64,000 nucleotides of DNA from Streptomyces sp. TLI_146 (lineage in GTDB: Bacteria; Actinomycetota; Actinomycetes; Streptomycetales; Streptomycetaceae): assembly GCF_002846415.1 (NCBI RefSeq), contig NZ_PJMX01000001.1, forward strand, positions 6,138,001 to 6,202,000, given 5' to 3'. The notes beneath the pieces were generated by a model. That model saw nothing but the letters and a program-made list of their open reading frames with translations. It ran no database searches and had not been told where the DNA came from. The translations under genes were made by a program, and so were the position numbers. Positions 1-7,708 of this stretch are shown one piece after another; position 1 is the first letter of the stretch, and each line of letters opens with the position of its first letter.

Positions 1-232
1 CGGTCTGCGGGCCCGGGCGGCCCAACTGCTCGCCGCCGAGCGTGGACATGGACGCCGGGGGCTGCTTGGGGGCCCCGGCGCGCGGTACCCCGGGGCTCGG
101 CTTCCCGGGCGACGGCGTGCCCGGCTTCACCGGGTGCGCCGCCGCCGGGGCGACACCGGAGACCGCCGCCGCCACGGTGAGGGCGACGGCCGCCAGCGGG
201 CGGTTGAACTGCACAGTTATCGGGGCACGCAT
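1..232 (-). CDS. secreted protein, N-terminal part only (possible D-Ala-D-Ala carboxypeptidase)
   Basis: Only the first 77 codons are present; the gene runs off the left edge. The ATG at 232 opens a protein with a polar start (MRAPITVQ), a hydrophobic Ala/Val core and a likely signal-peptidase site after APAAA near residue 32. A proline, glycine and lysine-rich linker follows, then MSTLGGEQLG. The composition says exported, with a flexible linker behind the signal. From memory, a similar MSTxGGE linker occurs in Streptomyces D-alanyl-D-alanine carboxypeptidases, but no catalytic motif (SxxK) is inside the window, so the family is a guess. It is co-directional with pyk but separated from it by a strong hairpin, so it is probably transcribed separately. 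Confidence 0.6.
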   Translation of the reverse strand, partial: MRAPITVQFNRPLAAVALTVAAAVSGVAPAAAHPVKPGTPSPGKPSPGVPRAGAPKQPPASMSTLGGEQLGRPGPQT

Positions 233-310
233 GAACGCGAACGTACCCCACGGAATATGTAGATCCTGTTGCGGGCACTCCGCGACTGGGCAACGGAGAC
301 GGTAAAAGGT

Positions 311-348
311 TTCCCTGTACGGGGGAGGGCCGTGCCCCGTACAGGGAA
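311..348 (-). terminator. perfect 14-bp stem, terminator of pyk
   Basis: TTCCCTGTACGGGG (311-324) and CCCCGTACAGGGAA (335-348) are perfect inverted copies around a 10-nt loop. It lies 130 nt past the pyk stop and upstream of the next minus-strand gene. A factor-independent terminator or mRNA-stabilising hairpin is the simplest reading. Confidence 0.75.
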
Positions 349-349
349 A

Positions 350-439
350 GTGCCGCCGCCCCGGCGCCCGGGGGCGGCCCCGGGACTCCTCCCGTGCCGC
401 CGCCCCGACGCCCGAGGGCGGCCCCCCGGGACTCCTCCC
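350..439. repeat. two tandem copies of a 44-46 bp GC-rich unit
   Basis: The unit beginning GTGCCGCCGCCCC and ending GGGACTCCTCCC occurs at 350-393 and again at 394-439, with two substitutions and a 2-bp length difference. A third copy only starts (440 onward). It lies between the pyk stop and the hairpin at 311-348. It looks like replication slippage in non-coding DNA. Confidence 0.7.
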
Positions 440-480
440 GTGGTGCCGCCCTCGAACCCGTACGTACTACTGAGGGGCCG

Positions 481-1911
481 TCAGCCCTGCTGGCCGCCGC
501 CCAGGTGGTGCACCCGGACCATGTTCGTGGTGCCGGGGACGCCGGGGGGCGAGCCCGCCGTGATGACCATCGTGTCGCCCTCGTTGTAGCGCTTGAGCTT
601 CAGCAGCTCCGCGTCGACGAGGTCGACCATCGCGTCCGTGTTGTCCACGTGCGGGACGACGAAGGACTCGACGCCCCAGCTCAGCGCCAGCTGGTTGCGG
701 GTGCCGGCGTCCGTGGTGAAGGCCAGGATCGGCTGGGCCGCGCGGTAGCGCGAGAGGCGGCGGGCCGTGTCGCCCGACTTGGTGAACGCGACCAGCGCCT
801 TGCCGTCCAGGAAGTCCGCGATCTCGCAGGCCGCGCGGGCCACCGAACCGCCCTGGGTGCGCGGCTTCTTGCCGGGCACCAGCGGCTGGAGGCCCTTGGA
901 GAGGAGCTCCTCCTCGGCGGCCTCGACGATGCGGGACATCGTCTTGACCGTCTCGATCGGGTAGGCGCCGACCGAGGACTCGGCGGAGAGCATGACCGCG
1001 TCCGCGCCGTCCAGGATGGCGTTGGCCACGTCGGAGGCCTCGGCGCGGGTCGGGCGCGAGTTGGTGATCATCGACTCCATCATCTGGGTCGCCACGATCA
1101 CCGGCTTGGCGTTGCGGCGGCACAGCTCGATGAGGCGCTTCTGCACCATCGGGACCCGCTCCAGCGGATACTCGACGGCGAGGTCGCCACGGGCCACCAT
1201 CACACCGTCGAACGCCATGACGACGCCCTCCATGTGCTCGACGGCCTGCGGCTTCTCGACCTTGGCGATGACCGGCACCCGGCGGCCGACCTCGTCCATG
1301 ACCTTGTGGACGTCCTTGACGTCGTCGGCGTCGCGGACGAAGGAGAGCGCGACCAGGTCGCAGCCCATCTTCAGGGCGAACCGCAGGTCCTCGACGTCCT
1401 TCTCGGACAGGGCCGGGACGTTCACCGCCGCGCCGGGCAGGTTGATGCCCTTGTGGTCGGAGATGACACCGCCCTCGATGACGATGGTCTTGACCCGGGG
1501 GCCCTCGACCTCGGTCACCTTGAGCTCGACGTTGCCGTCGTTGATCAGGATCGGGTCGCCCTTGGAGACGTCGCCCGGCAGCCCCTTGTAGGTGGTGCCG
1601 CAGATCGACTTGTCGCCCGGGACGTCCTCGGTGGTGATGACGAACTCGTCACCGCGCACCAGCTCGACGGGGCCCTCGGCGAACTTCTCCAGGCGGATCT
1701 TGGGCCCCTGGAGGTCGGCGAGCACGCCGACCGCCTTGCCGGTGTCGGCGGCGGCCTTGCGGACACGGTCGTACCGTTCCTGGTGCTCTGCCTGGGACCC
1801 GTGGCTGAAGTTGAAGCGGGCCACGTTCATACCGGCCTCGATCAGAGCAGTCAGCTGCTCGTAGGAGTCGACGGCGGGGCCCAGTGTGCAGACGATTTTG
1901 GAACGGCGCAT
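481..1911 (-). CDS. pyk: pyruvate kinase
   Basis: This 476-residue protein has the usual bacterial length and converts phosphoenolpyruvate plus ADP to pyruvate plus ATP in the cytoplasm. It starts MRRSKIVCTLGPA. Visible landmarks are the phosphate-binding NVARFNFSHG near residue 30, LINDGNVEL in the B-domain region, VARGDLAVE, and the catalytic stretch ATQMMESM followed by PTRAEASDVANA. The carboxy-terminal third holds the allosteric domain (TKSGDTARRLSRYR). The ATG at 1911 fits the conserved N-terminus. No clear Shine-Dalgarno precedes it; instead a TAGGAT hexamer ends 6 nt upstream, so the mRNA may be leaderless. It is 101 nt downstream of ackA on the same strand, within a glycolysis and acetate gene group. 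Confidence 0.98.
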   Translation of the reverse strand: MRRSKIVCTLGPAVDSYEQLTALIEAGMNVARFNFSHGSQAEHQERYDRVRKAAADTGKAVGVLADLQGPKIRLEKFAEGPVELVRGDEFVITTEDVPGDKSICGTTYKGLPGDVSKGDPILINDGNVELKVTEVEGPRVKTIVIEGGVISDHKGINLPGAAVNVPALSEKDVEDLRFALKMGCDLVALSFVRDADDVKDVHKVMDEVGRRVPVIAKVEKPQAVEHMEGVVMAFDGVMVARGDLAVEYPLERVPMVQKRLIELCRRNAKPVIVATQMMESMITNSRPTRAEASDVANAILDGADAVMLSAESSVGAYPIETVKTMSRIVEAAEEELLSKGLQPLVPGKKPRTQGGSVARAACEIADFLDGKALVAFTKSGDTARRLSRYRAAQPILAFTTDAGTRNQLALSWGVESFVVPHVDNTDAMVDLVDAELLKLKRYNEGDTMVITAGSPPGVPGTTNMVRVHHLGGGQQG

Positions 1912-1917
1912 GAGGCG

Positions 1918-1950
1918 ATCCTATCGGTTTGTTTCGCTCCGGAATATTCC
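1918..1950 (-). promoter_or_regulatory. candidate pyk promoter with palindrome GGAATATTCC
   Basis: On the minus strand TAGGAT (1923-1918) resembles a streptomycete -10 hexamer and lies 6 nt from the pyk ATG, which would place transcription start at or next to the start codon. The -35 position at 17-bp spacing reads TATTCC, a poor match, but it falls inside the perfect 10-bp palindrome GGAATATTCC (1941-1950), a possible binding site. Confidence 0.35.
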
Positions 1951-2012
1951 GTCTGGTGGAATGTACAAATGGGCGGAGGCGCGCTCAGTCGTGGCCTCCG
2001 GCCCGGTCCCGC

Positions 2013-3236
2013 TCAGGCTCCGGACCGGACCAGTGCGTACGTCTGCGTCGCGATCTCCAGCTCCTCGTCCGTGGGTACCACTGCCACGGCCACCCGCGCG
2101 TATTCCGGCGAGATCAGCCGCGGCGCGTCGGACCGTACGGCGTTGAGCTCGCCGTCGACCGCCAGCCCCAGCTCCTCCAGACCCAGCACGGCGGCCTCGC
2201 GCACCGGCGCCGCGTTCTCGCCCACCCCGGCGGTGAAGGCGACCGCGTCGACCTTGCCCAGGACCGCGTAGTAGGCGCCGATGTACTTCTTCAGCCGGTG
2301 GATGTAGATGTCGAAGGCGAGCGCCGCGCGCCGGTCGCCCTCGTCGATACGGCGGCGGATCTCGCGCATGTCGTTGTCGCCGCAGAGCCCGACCAGACCG
2401 CTCTTCTTGTTGAGCAGGGTGTCGATCTCGTCCGTCGACATCCCGGCCACCCGCTCCAGGTGGAAGATGACGGCCGGGTCGACGTCGCCCGAGCGGGTGC
2501 CCATGACCAGGCCCTCCAGCGGGGTGAGACCCATCGAGGTGTCCACGCAGACCCCGCCTTGGACCGCCGACGCCGAGGCGCCGTTGCCCAGGTGCAGCAC
2601 GATCACGTTGACCTCGGAGGGGTCCTTGCCGAGCAGCTTCGCGGTCTCGCGCGAGACATACGCGTGCGAGGTGCCGTGGAAGCCGTAGCGGCGGATGCGG
2701 TGCGCGTCGGCGGTCTCCACGTCGATCGCGTACCGGGCCGCGTGCTCCGGCATCGTGGTGTGGAAGGCGGTGTCGAAGACGGCCACCTGCGGCAGGTCCG
2801 GGCGCAGCGACCGCGCGGTGCGGATGCCGGTGATGTTCGCCGGGTTGTGCAGCGGGGCGACCGGGACGAGCCGCTCGATCTCCGCCATGACCTCCTCGGT
2901 GATGACGGTCGGCGCGCTGAACTTCAGCCCGCCGTGCACCACCCGGTGGCCGATCGCGGCGAGCTCGGGCGAGTCCAGGCCGAGCCCGTCCTTGGCGAGC
3001 TCCTCGGAGACCGCCTTCAGGGCGGCCGCGTGGTCCGCGATCGGGCCGGTCAGCTCGCGCTTGTCGCCCCCGGTCAGCGGGGTGTGCACCAGGCGGGAGG
3101 TCTCCTCGCCGATCCGCTCGACCAGGCCCACCGCGAGCCGCGCGGAGTCCGCCATGTCGAGCAGCTGGTACTTCACCGACGACGAGCCGGAGTTGAGTAC
3201 GAGGACGCGCGACGGAGTCGGGTCGGTGCTGGTCAT
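2013..3236 (-). CDS. ackA: acetate kinase
   Basis: This 407-residue protein interconverts acetyl phosphate plus ADP and acetate plus ATP. Motifs of the acetate/sugar kinase fold are plain: VLVLNSGSSSVKYQL at the N-terminus (phosphate 1), YGFHGTSH mid-protein, the segment around NGASASAV, and the C-terminal TAGVGENAAPVRE (adenosine region). The ATG at 3236 was chosen because it overlaps the pta stop as ATGA (3236-3233), typical of translational coupling; the open frame upstream of it has no homologous character. With Pta it forms the Pta-AckA pathway linking acetyl-CoA to acetate and ATP. Its expression probably depends entirely on the pta promoter. Confidence 0.98.
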   Translation of the reverse strand: MTSTDPTPSRVLVLNSGSSSVKYQLLDMADSARLAVGLVERIGEETSRLVHTPLTGGDKRELTGPIADHAAALKAVSEELAKDGLGLDSPELAAIGHRVVHGGLKFSAPTVITEEVMAEIERLVPVAPLHNPANITGIRTARSLRPDLPQVAVFDTAFHTTMPEHAARYAIDVETADAHRIRRYGFHGTSHAYVSRETAKLLGKDPSEVNVIVLHLGNGASASAVQGGVCVDTSMGLTPLEGLVMGTRSGDVDPAVIFHLERVAGMSTDEIDTLLNKKSGLVGLCGDNDMREIRRRIDEGDRRAALAFDIYIHRLKKYIGAYYAVLGKVDAVAFTAGVGENAAPVREAAVLGLEELGLAVDGELNAVRSDAPRLISPEYARVAVAVVPTDEELEIATQTYALVRSGA

Positions 3237-5359
3237 GCGGAGGTCTCCTGCCCCTTTGCCTGCGCCTGGGCCTGGATGGCCGTGATGGCGACGGTGTTGA
3301 CGATGTCCTGGACGAGGGCGCCGCGCGAGAGGTCGTTGACCGGCTTGCGCAGACCCTGGAGCACCGGGCCCACGGCCACGGCGCCGGCCGAGCGCTGCAC
3401 GGCCTTGTAGGTGTTGTTGCCGGTGTTGAGGTCCGGGAAGATCAGGACGGTGGCCTGCCCGGCCACCTCCGAGCCCGGCAGCTTGGTCGCGGCCACCGAC
3501 GGCTCCACGGCCGCGTCGTACTGGATCGGGCCCTCGATCCGCAGGTCCGGGCGCGCCTCGCGGACCAGCTTGGTGGCCTCGCGGACCTTGTCGACGTCGG
3601 CGCCGGAGCCGGAGGTGCCGGTCGAGTACGAGAGCATCGCGATCCGGGGGTCCACGCCGAACTGGGCGGCGGTGGCGGCCGCCTGGACCGCGATGTCGGC
3701 GAGCTGCTCGGCGTTCGGGTCCGGGTTGACCGCGCAGTCGCCGTACACCAGCACCTTGTCGGCGAGGCACATGAAGAAGACGGACGACACGATCGAGGCT
3801 CCCCCAGAGCCTGAAAGGGCCTGGGAGGTGCCCCCAGGCTTCGTCTTGATGATCTCGAAGGCCGGGCGGATGGTGGCGGCGGTGGAGTGCACCGAGCCGG
3901 AGACCATGCCGTCGGCCAGGCCCTCCTGGACCATCAGGGTGCCGAAGTAGTTGACGTCCGCGACCACGTCGTACGCGAGCTCCACCGTCACGCCCTTGTG
4001 CGCGCGCAGCTGGGCATACCGCTCGGCGAAGCGCTGGCGCAGCTCGGAGGTGTGCGGGTCGGCGATCTGGCACCTGGTGACGTCGATGCCGAGGTCGGCG
4101 GCCTTCTTGCGGATGGCCTCGACGTCGCCGAGCAGGGTGAGGTCGCAGACGTCGCGGCGCAGCAGCACGTCGGCGGCGCGCAGCACGCGCTCCTCGGCGC
4201 CCTCGGGGAGCACCACCCGGCGGCGGTGCGCCCGGGCCTGCTCCAGCAGCTCGTGCTCGAACATCATCGGGGTGACGCGGCCGCTGCGGGCCACCGACAT
4301 CCGGGCCAGCAGGTCGGCGGTGTCGGTGTGCCGCTCGAAGAGGCCGAGCGCGGTCTCCGCCTTGCGCGGGGTCGCGGCGTTCAACTTGCCTTCGAGGGCG
4401 AAGAGTTCCTGCGCGGTGGGGAAGGAGCCGCCGCTGACCGCGACCACCGGGGTGCCGGGCGCGAGCCGGTCGGCGAGCTTGAGGATGGCCTCGCCGGGCC
4501 GCTCGTCCAGGGTGAGCAGGACGCCCGCTATCGGGGGCGTCCCGGCGCTGTGCGCGGCCAGCGAGCCCACCACCAGGTCGGCGCGGTCGCCCGGGGTCAC
4601 CACCAGGCAGCCCGGGGTCAGGGCGTTGAGGAAGTTCGGCAGCATGGCGCCGCCGAAGACGAAGTCGAGCGCGTCCCGGGCGAGCCCGGCGTCATCGCCG
4701 AGCAGAACCGTTCCGCCGAGGGCCGAGGTGATCTGGGCGACGGTCGGCGCGGCCAGCGCGGGCTCGTCGGGCAGCACATAGCAGGGCACCGGGAGGCGGG
4801 CCTTGAGGCGCTCCGCGATGGCCTCGCGGTCCTGCGGGTTCACCCGGTTGACGACCATCGCGAGCACATCGCAGCCCAGTGCCTCGTAGGCGCGGTGGGC
4901 GTTGCGCGCCTCGGCCCGCACCGACTCGGCCGGCTGGCCCTTGCCGCCGACCACCGCGATCACGGACGCGCCGAACTCGTTGGCCAGGCGCGCGTTGAGC
5001 GAGAGCTCGTCCGGGAGCTGGGTGGCGGCGAAGTCGGTGCCGAGGACCAGGACCACCTCGTAGTCGCGGGCGACCTTGTGGAAGCGCTCGACGAGCTGGG
5101 AGACCAGTTCGTCGGTGCCGCGCTCGGCCTGGAGCGCGGAGGCCTCGTGGTAGTCCATCCCGTACACCGTCGCGGCGTCCTGGGACAGCCGGTAGCGGGC
5201 CCGGAGCAGATCGAAGAGGCGGTCGGGGCCGTCGTGCACGAGGGGGCGGAAGACACCCACCCGGTCCACTTGGCGGGTCAGGAGCTCCATGACTCCCAGC
5301 TCGATGACCTGGCGGCCGTCTCCCCGGTCGATCCCGGTCACGTACACGCTGCGCGTCAC
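3233..5359 (-). CDS. pta: phosphate acetyltransferase, long form
   Basis: This 708-residue long-form enzyme converts acetyl-CoA plus phosphate to acetyl phosphate plus CoA. An N-terminal P-loop/dethiobiotin-synthetase-like region (MTRSVYVTGIDRGDG) leads into a DRTGG-like middle domain. The catalytic PTA domain runs from about residue 365 (MMFEHELLEQAR) and includes LPEGAEERVLRA, VYGDCAVNPDPNAEQLA and SYSTGTSGSG. The GTG at 5359 follows a GGGAGAG ribosome site. It overlaps ackA by 4 nt. Odd: around 3799-3837 the expected run KPGTSIVSS is interrupted by about 13 extra codons that coincide exactly with a small palindromic repeat, so the enzyme carries an in-frame insertion, probably in a surface loop. 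Confidence 0.97.
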   Translation of the reverse strand: MTRSVYVTGIDRGDGRQVIELGVMELLTRQVDRVGVFRPLVHDGPDRLFDLLRARYRLSQDAATVYGMDYHEASALQAERGTDELVSQLVERFHKVARDYEVVLVLGTDFAATQLPDELSLNARLANEFGASVIAVVGGKGQPAESVRAEARNAHRAYEALGCDVLAMVVNRVNPQDREAIAERLKARLPVPCYVLPDEPALAAPTVAQITSALGGTVLLGDDAGLARDALDFVFGGAMLPNFLNALTPGCLVVTPGDRADLVVGSLAAHSAGTPPIAGVLLTLDERPGEAILKLADRLAPGTPVVAVSGGSFPTAQELFALEGKLNAATPRKAETALGLFERHTDTADLLARMSVARSGRVTPMMFEHELLEQARAHRRRVVLPEGAEERVLRAADVLLRRDVCDLTLLGDVEAIRKKAADLGIDVTRCQIADPHTSELRQRFAERYAQLRAHKGVTVELAYDVVADVNYFGTLMVQEGLADGMVSGSVHSTAATIRPAFEIIKTKPGGTSQALSGSGGASIVSSVFFMCLADKVLVYGDCAVNPDPNAEQLADIAVQAAATAAQFGVDPRIAMLSYSTGTSGSGADVDKVREATKLVREARPDLRIEGPIQYDAAVEPSVAATKLPGSEVAGQATVLIFPDLNTGNNTYKAVQRSAGAVAVGPVLQGLRKPVNDLSRGALVQDIVNTVAITAIQAQAQAKGQETSA
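3799..3837. repeat. 39-bp palindromic element inserted in frame inside pta
   Basis: Read on the minus strand the element is CTGGGGGCACCTCCCAG, then a short middle, then a CTGGGGGAG end; CTCCCAG pairs with CTGGGGGAG and GCC with GGC. From memory, this CTGGGGGCACCTCCC...GGGGGAG type of palindrome is common between Streptomyces genes. At 39 bp (13 codons) it keeps the pta frame open and adds a TSQALSGSGGA-like stretch. Confidence 0.7.
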
Positions 5360-5479
5360 GCGTGCTCTCCCGTTCTGTCTGCGTCGTTACTGGTGGGCGG
5401 CTCGGGCGGGGGTCCCGGGCGGTGGTCCTGGAGACGGCTCCCGCGCAGGAAAAAAACGCGACGGGGCAGCCTCGTCCTC

Positions 5480-5508
5480 TTGACAATACCTCTGCGGGTG
5501 GCTAAAGC
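5480..5508 (+). promoter_or_regulatory. candidate pfkA promoter
   Basis: A consensus-perfect TTGACA (5480-5485) is followed at 17 bp by TAAAGC (5503-5508), a weak -10. It would give a leader of about 195 nt before pfkA. The hexamers are the only vegetative-type pair I found in the 350-bp pta/pfkA divergent region, which otherwise holds the repeats at 5532-5569 and no gene. Confidence 0.35.
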
Positions 5509-5531
5509 GCCCGCCGGACGGAGGTGGGGGC

Positions 5532-5569
5532 GAAGGTCCCGGACCCCGGGGGCGGAAGGTCCCGGACCC
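5532..5569. promoter_or_regulatory. two identical 15-bp boxes in the pta/pfkA divergent region
   Basis: GAAGGTCCCGGACCC occurs at 5532-5546 and 5555-5569, start to start 23 bp, each containing the dyad GGTCC-C-GGACC. On the minus strand each reads GGGTCCGGGACCTTC followed by a C-rich half (CGCCCC). The GGGAC-n-GCCCC layout is reminiscent of DosR/DevR-type boxes of actinobacteria. Their position suits control of pta-ackA, pfkA or both. Which protein binds is inference. Confidence 0.45.
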
Positions 5570-5709
5570 AAGGGGCGAAAGGCCTCCGGCCGGAGCAGCG
5601 CGGCGGCGCTGGGAGCGCGGGGCCCGTGGGGTGCGTGTGACAATCGGGTCGTCGGCCCGGTTCCTCGCGCCGGCGGGCACGGCACCACAGAGCAGGAGAC
5701 TGAGTCACG

Positions 5710-6735
5710 ATGCGCATCGGAGTCCTCACCGCGGGCGGCGACTGCCCGGGCCTGAACGCAGTGATCCGGTCGGTCGTGCACCGCGCCCTGACCGGCCACG
5801 GCGACGAGGTCATCGGCTTCGAGGACGGGTTCAAGGGCCTGCTCGACGGCCACTTCCGCCCGCTCGACCTGGACTCGGTCAGCGGCATCCTGGCGCGCGG
5901 CGGCACCATCCTCGGCTCGGCCCGCCTGGAGCGCGCCCGGCTGCGCGAGGCCGCCGAGAACTGCGCCGAGCTGGCCCGCCGTTACGGCATCGACGCGCTC
6001 ATCCCGATCGGCGGCGAGGGCACGCTGACGGCGGCCCGGATGCTCTCCGACGCCGGGATGCCGGTGGTCGGCGTGCCGAAGACCATCGACAACGACATCT
6101 CCGCCACCGACCGCACCTTCGGCTTCGACACGGCCGTCATGGTCGCGACCGAGGCCATCGACCGGCTGAAGACCACCGCCGAGTCGCACCAGCGCGTCAT
6201 GGTCGTCGAGGTGATGGGCCGTCACGCGGGCTGGATCGCGCTGGAGTCCGGCATGGCCGGCGGCGCCCACGGCATCTGTCTGCCCGAGCGGCCCTTCGAG
6301 GTCGACGACCTGGTCAAGATGGTCGAGGAGCGCTTCGCGCGCGGCAAGAAGTTCGCGGTGATCTGCGTCGCCGAGGGCGCGCACCCCGCCGAGGGCGCCA
6401 TGCCGTACGAGAAGGGCGCGATCGACCAGTACGGTCACGAGCGGTTCGCCGGCATCGGCAACCGGCTGGCCATCGAGCTGGAGCGGCGCCTGGGCAAGGA
6501 GGCCCGCCCGGTCATCCTCGGCCACGTCCAGCGCGGCGGCGTGCCCACCGCGTACGACCGCGTCCTCGCCACCCGGTTCGGCTGGCACGCGGTGGAGGCG
6601 GTGCACCGGGGCGACTTCGGCAACATGACGGCGCTGCGGGGCACGGACGTGGTGATGGCGCCGCTGGCGTCGGCGGTCACCGAGCTGAAGACGGTCCCGG
6701 CGGACCGGATGTTCGAGGCGGAGTCGGTGTTCTGA
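5710..6735 (+). CDS. pfkA: ATP-dependent 6-phosphofructokinase
   Basis: This 341-residue enzyme phosphorylates fructose 6-phosphate to fructose 1,6-bisphosphate, the committed step of glycolysis. Motifs in order: LTAGGDCPGLNAVIR at the N-terminus, PIGGEGTL near residue 100, PKTIDNDIS with the catalytic Asp region, EVMGRHAGWIA, and LGHVQRGGVPTAYDR. GGEGT has Gly where pyrophosphate-dependent relatives have Asp (GGDDT), which favours ATP as phosphoryl donor. The ATG at 5710 follows an AGCAGGAGACTGAG ribosome site. It is divergent from pta, so glycolytic entry and acetate overflow share one regulatory region. Confidence 0.97.
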   Translation: MRIGVLTAGGDCPGLNAVIRSVVHRALTGHGDEVIGFEDGFKGLLDGHFRPLDLDSVSGILARGGTILGSARLERARLREAAENCAELARRYGIDALIPIGGEGTLTAARMLSDAGMPVVGVPKTIDNDISATDRTFGFDTAVMVATEAIDRLKTTAESHQRVMVVEVMGRHAGWIALESGMAGGAHGICLPERPFEVDDLVKMVEERFARGKKFAVICVAEGAHPAEGAMPYEKGAIDQYGHERFAGIGNRLAIELERRLGKEARPVILGHVQRGGVPTAYDRVLATRFGWHAVEAVHRGDFGNMTALRGTDVVMAPLASAVTELKTVPADRMFEAESVF

Positions 6736-6762
6736 GGGGAGCCCCCTCTTGCTCCGTGTTCA

Positions 6763-6903
6763 CCTGCGGGCCGTCGCCAACTGGTCGCGCCCACGCGGCG
6801 GAGCCGCACATGTCACAGCCCCGCGCCCCTGAATGCGCCCCTGCGGGGCGCCCCGCAGGGGCGCGGGGAACTGCGCGAGCAACCCGCCACTCGCCCGCAG
6901 ACA
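6763..6903. repeat. palindromic intergenic repeat, copy 1
   Basis: The 183-bp gap between pfkA and the convergent regulator is filled by a long imperfect dyad. Its inner core is a perfect 30-bp palindrome (6835-6864, arm GCGCCCCTGCGGGGC). The outer arm AGGGGCGCGGGGAACTGCGC also occurs near 19556 and 52727, always as part of an inverted repeat. It probably serves as a bidirectional terminator here. Confidence 0.7.
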
Positions 6904-6914
6904 AAGGCCGGGCA

Positions 6915-7646
6915 CTACACCTGCGCCAGCGCCCAGAAGTGGTCGACTATCCGCTCCAGGAACTCCCGGCCCGCGTCGCCCGCCGTCGGCTCGGCGGTGG
7001 AGCCGCTCGACCCCCAGCTCATCGTCGACACCATCCGGCCCTGGTAGTCGGTGTGCAGCTGCTCCAGGACGTCCTGGAGGTGGTGGCGCGGGAGCGGCAG
7101 CAGTTTGGAGGCCGGGCGGACGTACGCCTGCCAGCGCGTGGTGACCGCGCTGCGCAGCAGCTCCGCCAGGTCCTCGTGCTGGCCGGTCGCGGTGACGTAC
7201 TCGCGCAGCGACAGGTTCAGCGCCTGGGCCAGCGCCTCCGACTGGCGCTCGTTGCCGCGCCAGCGGCCCGCCTCCTCCATCCGGAGGTACGCCCCCGCGT
7301 CGAGTCCCACCCGCCGGGCCAGGTCCTCCGGGCTGAGCCCGCGCGCCATCCGGTGCTCGCGCAGGGTGGCGGCCGCGGCCATCAGATCGCCCGGCGAGCA
7401 CCACAGCACCCCCGCGAGCGCGGTCAGCTCACGGGAGTCGGGCGTGCCGAAGCCCTGTTCCCAGGAGGAGACGGTCTCGGGGGAGACCCGCAGCCCGTAC
7501 TGGGCGTACAGGCCGTAGGCGACATGGCCGGGCGCCATGCCCAGCGCCTCGCGCAGACGGCGCATGGCGGGGGCGTTGAACGGCGGGGTGGGGTGCACGC
7601 GCACACCGTAGGTGCACAGGGTGACGGATGACCACGGTGTGTTCAC
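6915..7646 (-). CDS. helix-turn-helix regulator, XRE-like
   Basis: This 243-residue cytoplasmic protein appears to have two helix-turn-helix units. The first is around MRRLREALGMAPGHVAYGL...VSPETVSSWEQG; the second around LREHRMARGLSPEDLARRVGLDAGAYLRMEE. The C-terminal half (SAVTTRWQAYVRPASKLLPL onward) is a family-specific domain I cannot name. The open frame begins with GTG at 7646; a second GTG at 7604 gives a start MRVHPTPPF that could be the conserved N-terminus, and neither has a good ribosome site. It lies downstream of, and co-directional with, the sugar transporter operon's opposite end (62 nt away) and is convergent with pfkA. The target genes are unknown. Confidence 0.85.
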   Translation of the reverse strand: MNTPWSSVTLCTYGVRVHPTPPFNAPAMRRLREALGMAPGHVAYGLYAQYGLRVSPETVSSWEQGFGTPDSRELTALAGVLWCSPGDLMAAAATLREHRMARGLSPEDLARRVGLDAGAYLRMEEAGRWRGNERQSEALAQALNLSLREYVTATGQHEDLAELLRSAVTTRWQAYVRPASKLLPLPRHHLQDVLEQLHTDYQGRMVSTMSWGSSGSTAEPTAGDAGREFLERIVDHFWALAQV

Positions 7647-7708
7647 CCAAATCTGTCAGTCCGTAGGAAGGTACGGCTCCATTTATCGGGTGCGTCACAA
7701 CCCGTCCC

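Noticed and set aside
394-2271. Long plus-strand frames over pyk, ackA, pta and similar genes
   Set aside because: They are complements of well-supported conserved enzymes and show the His/Arg/Asp/Val-rich composition of antisense shadows.
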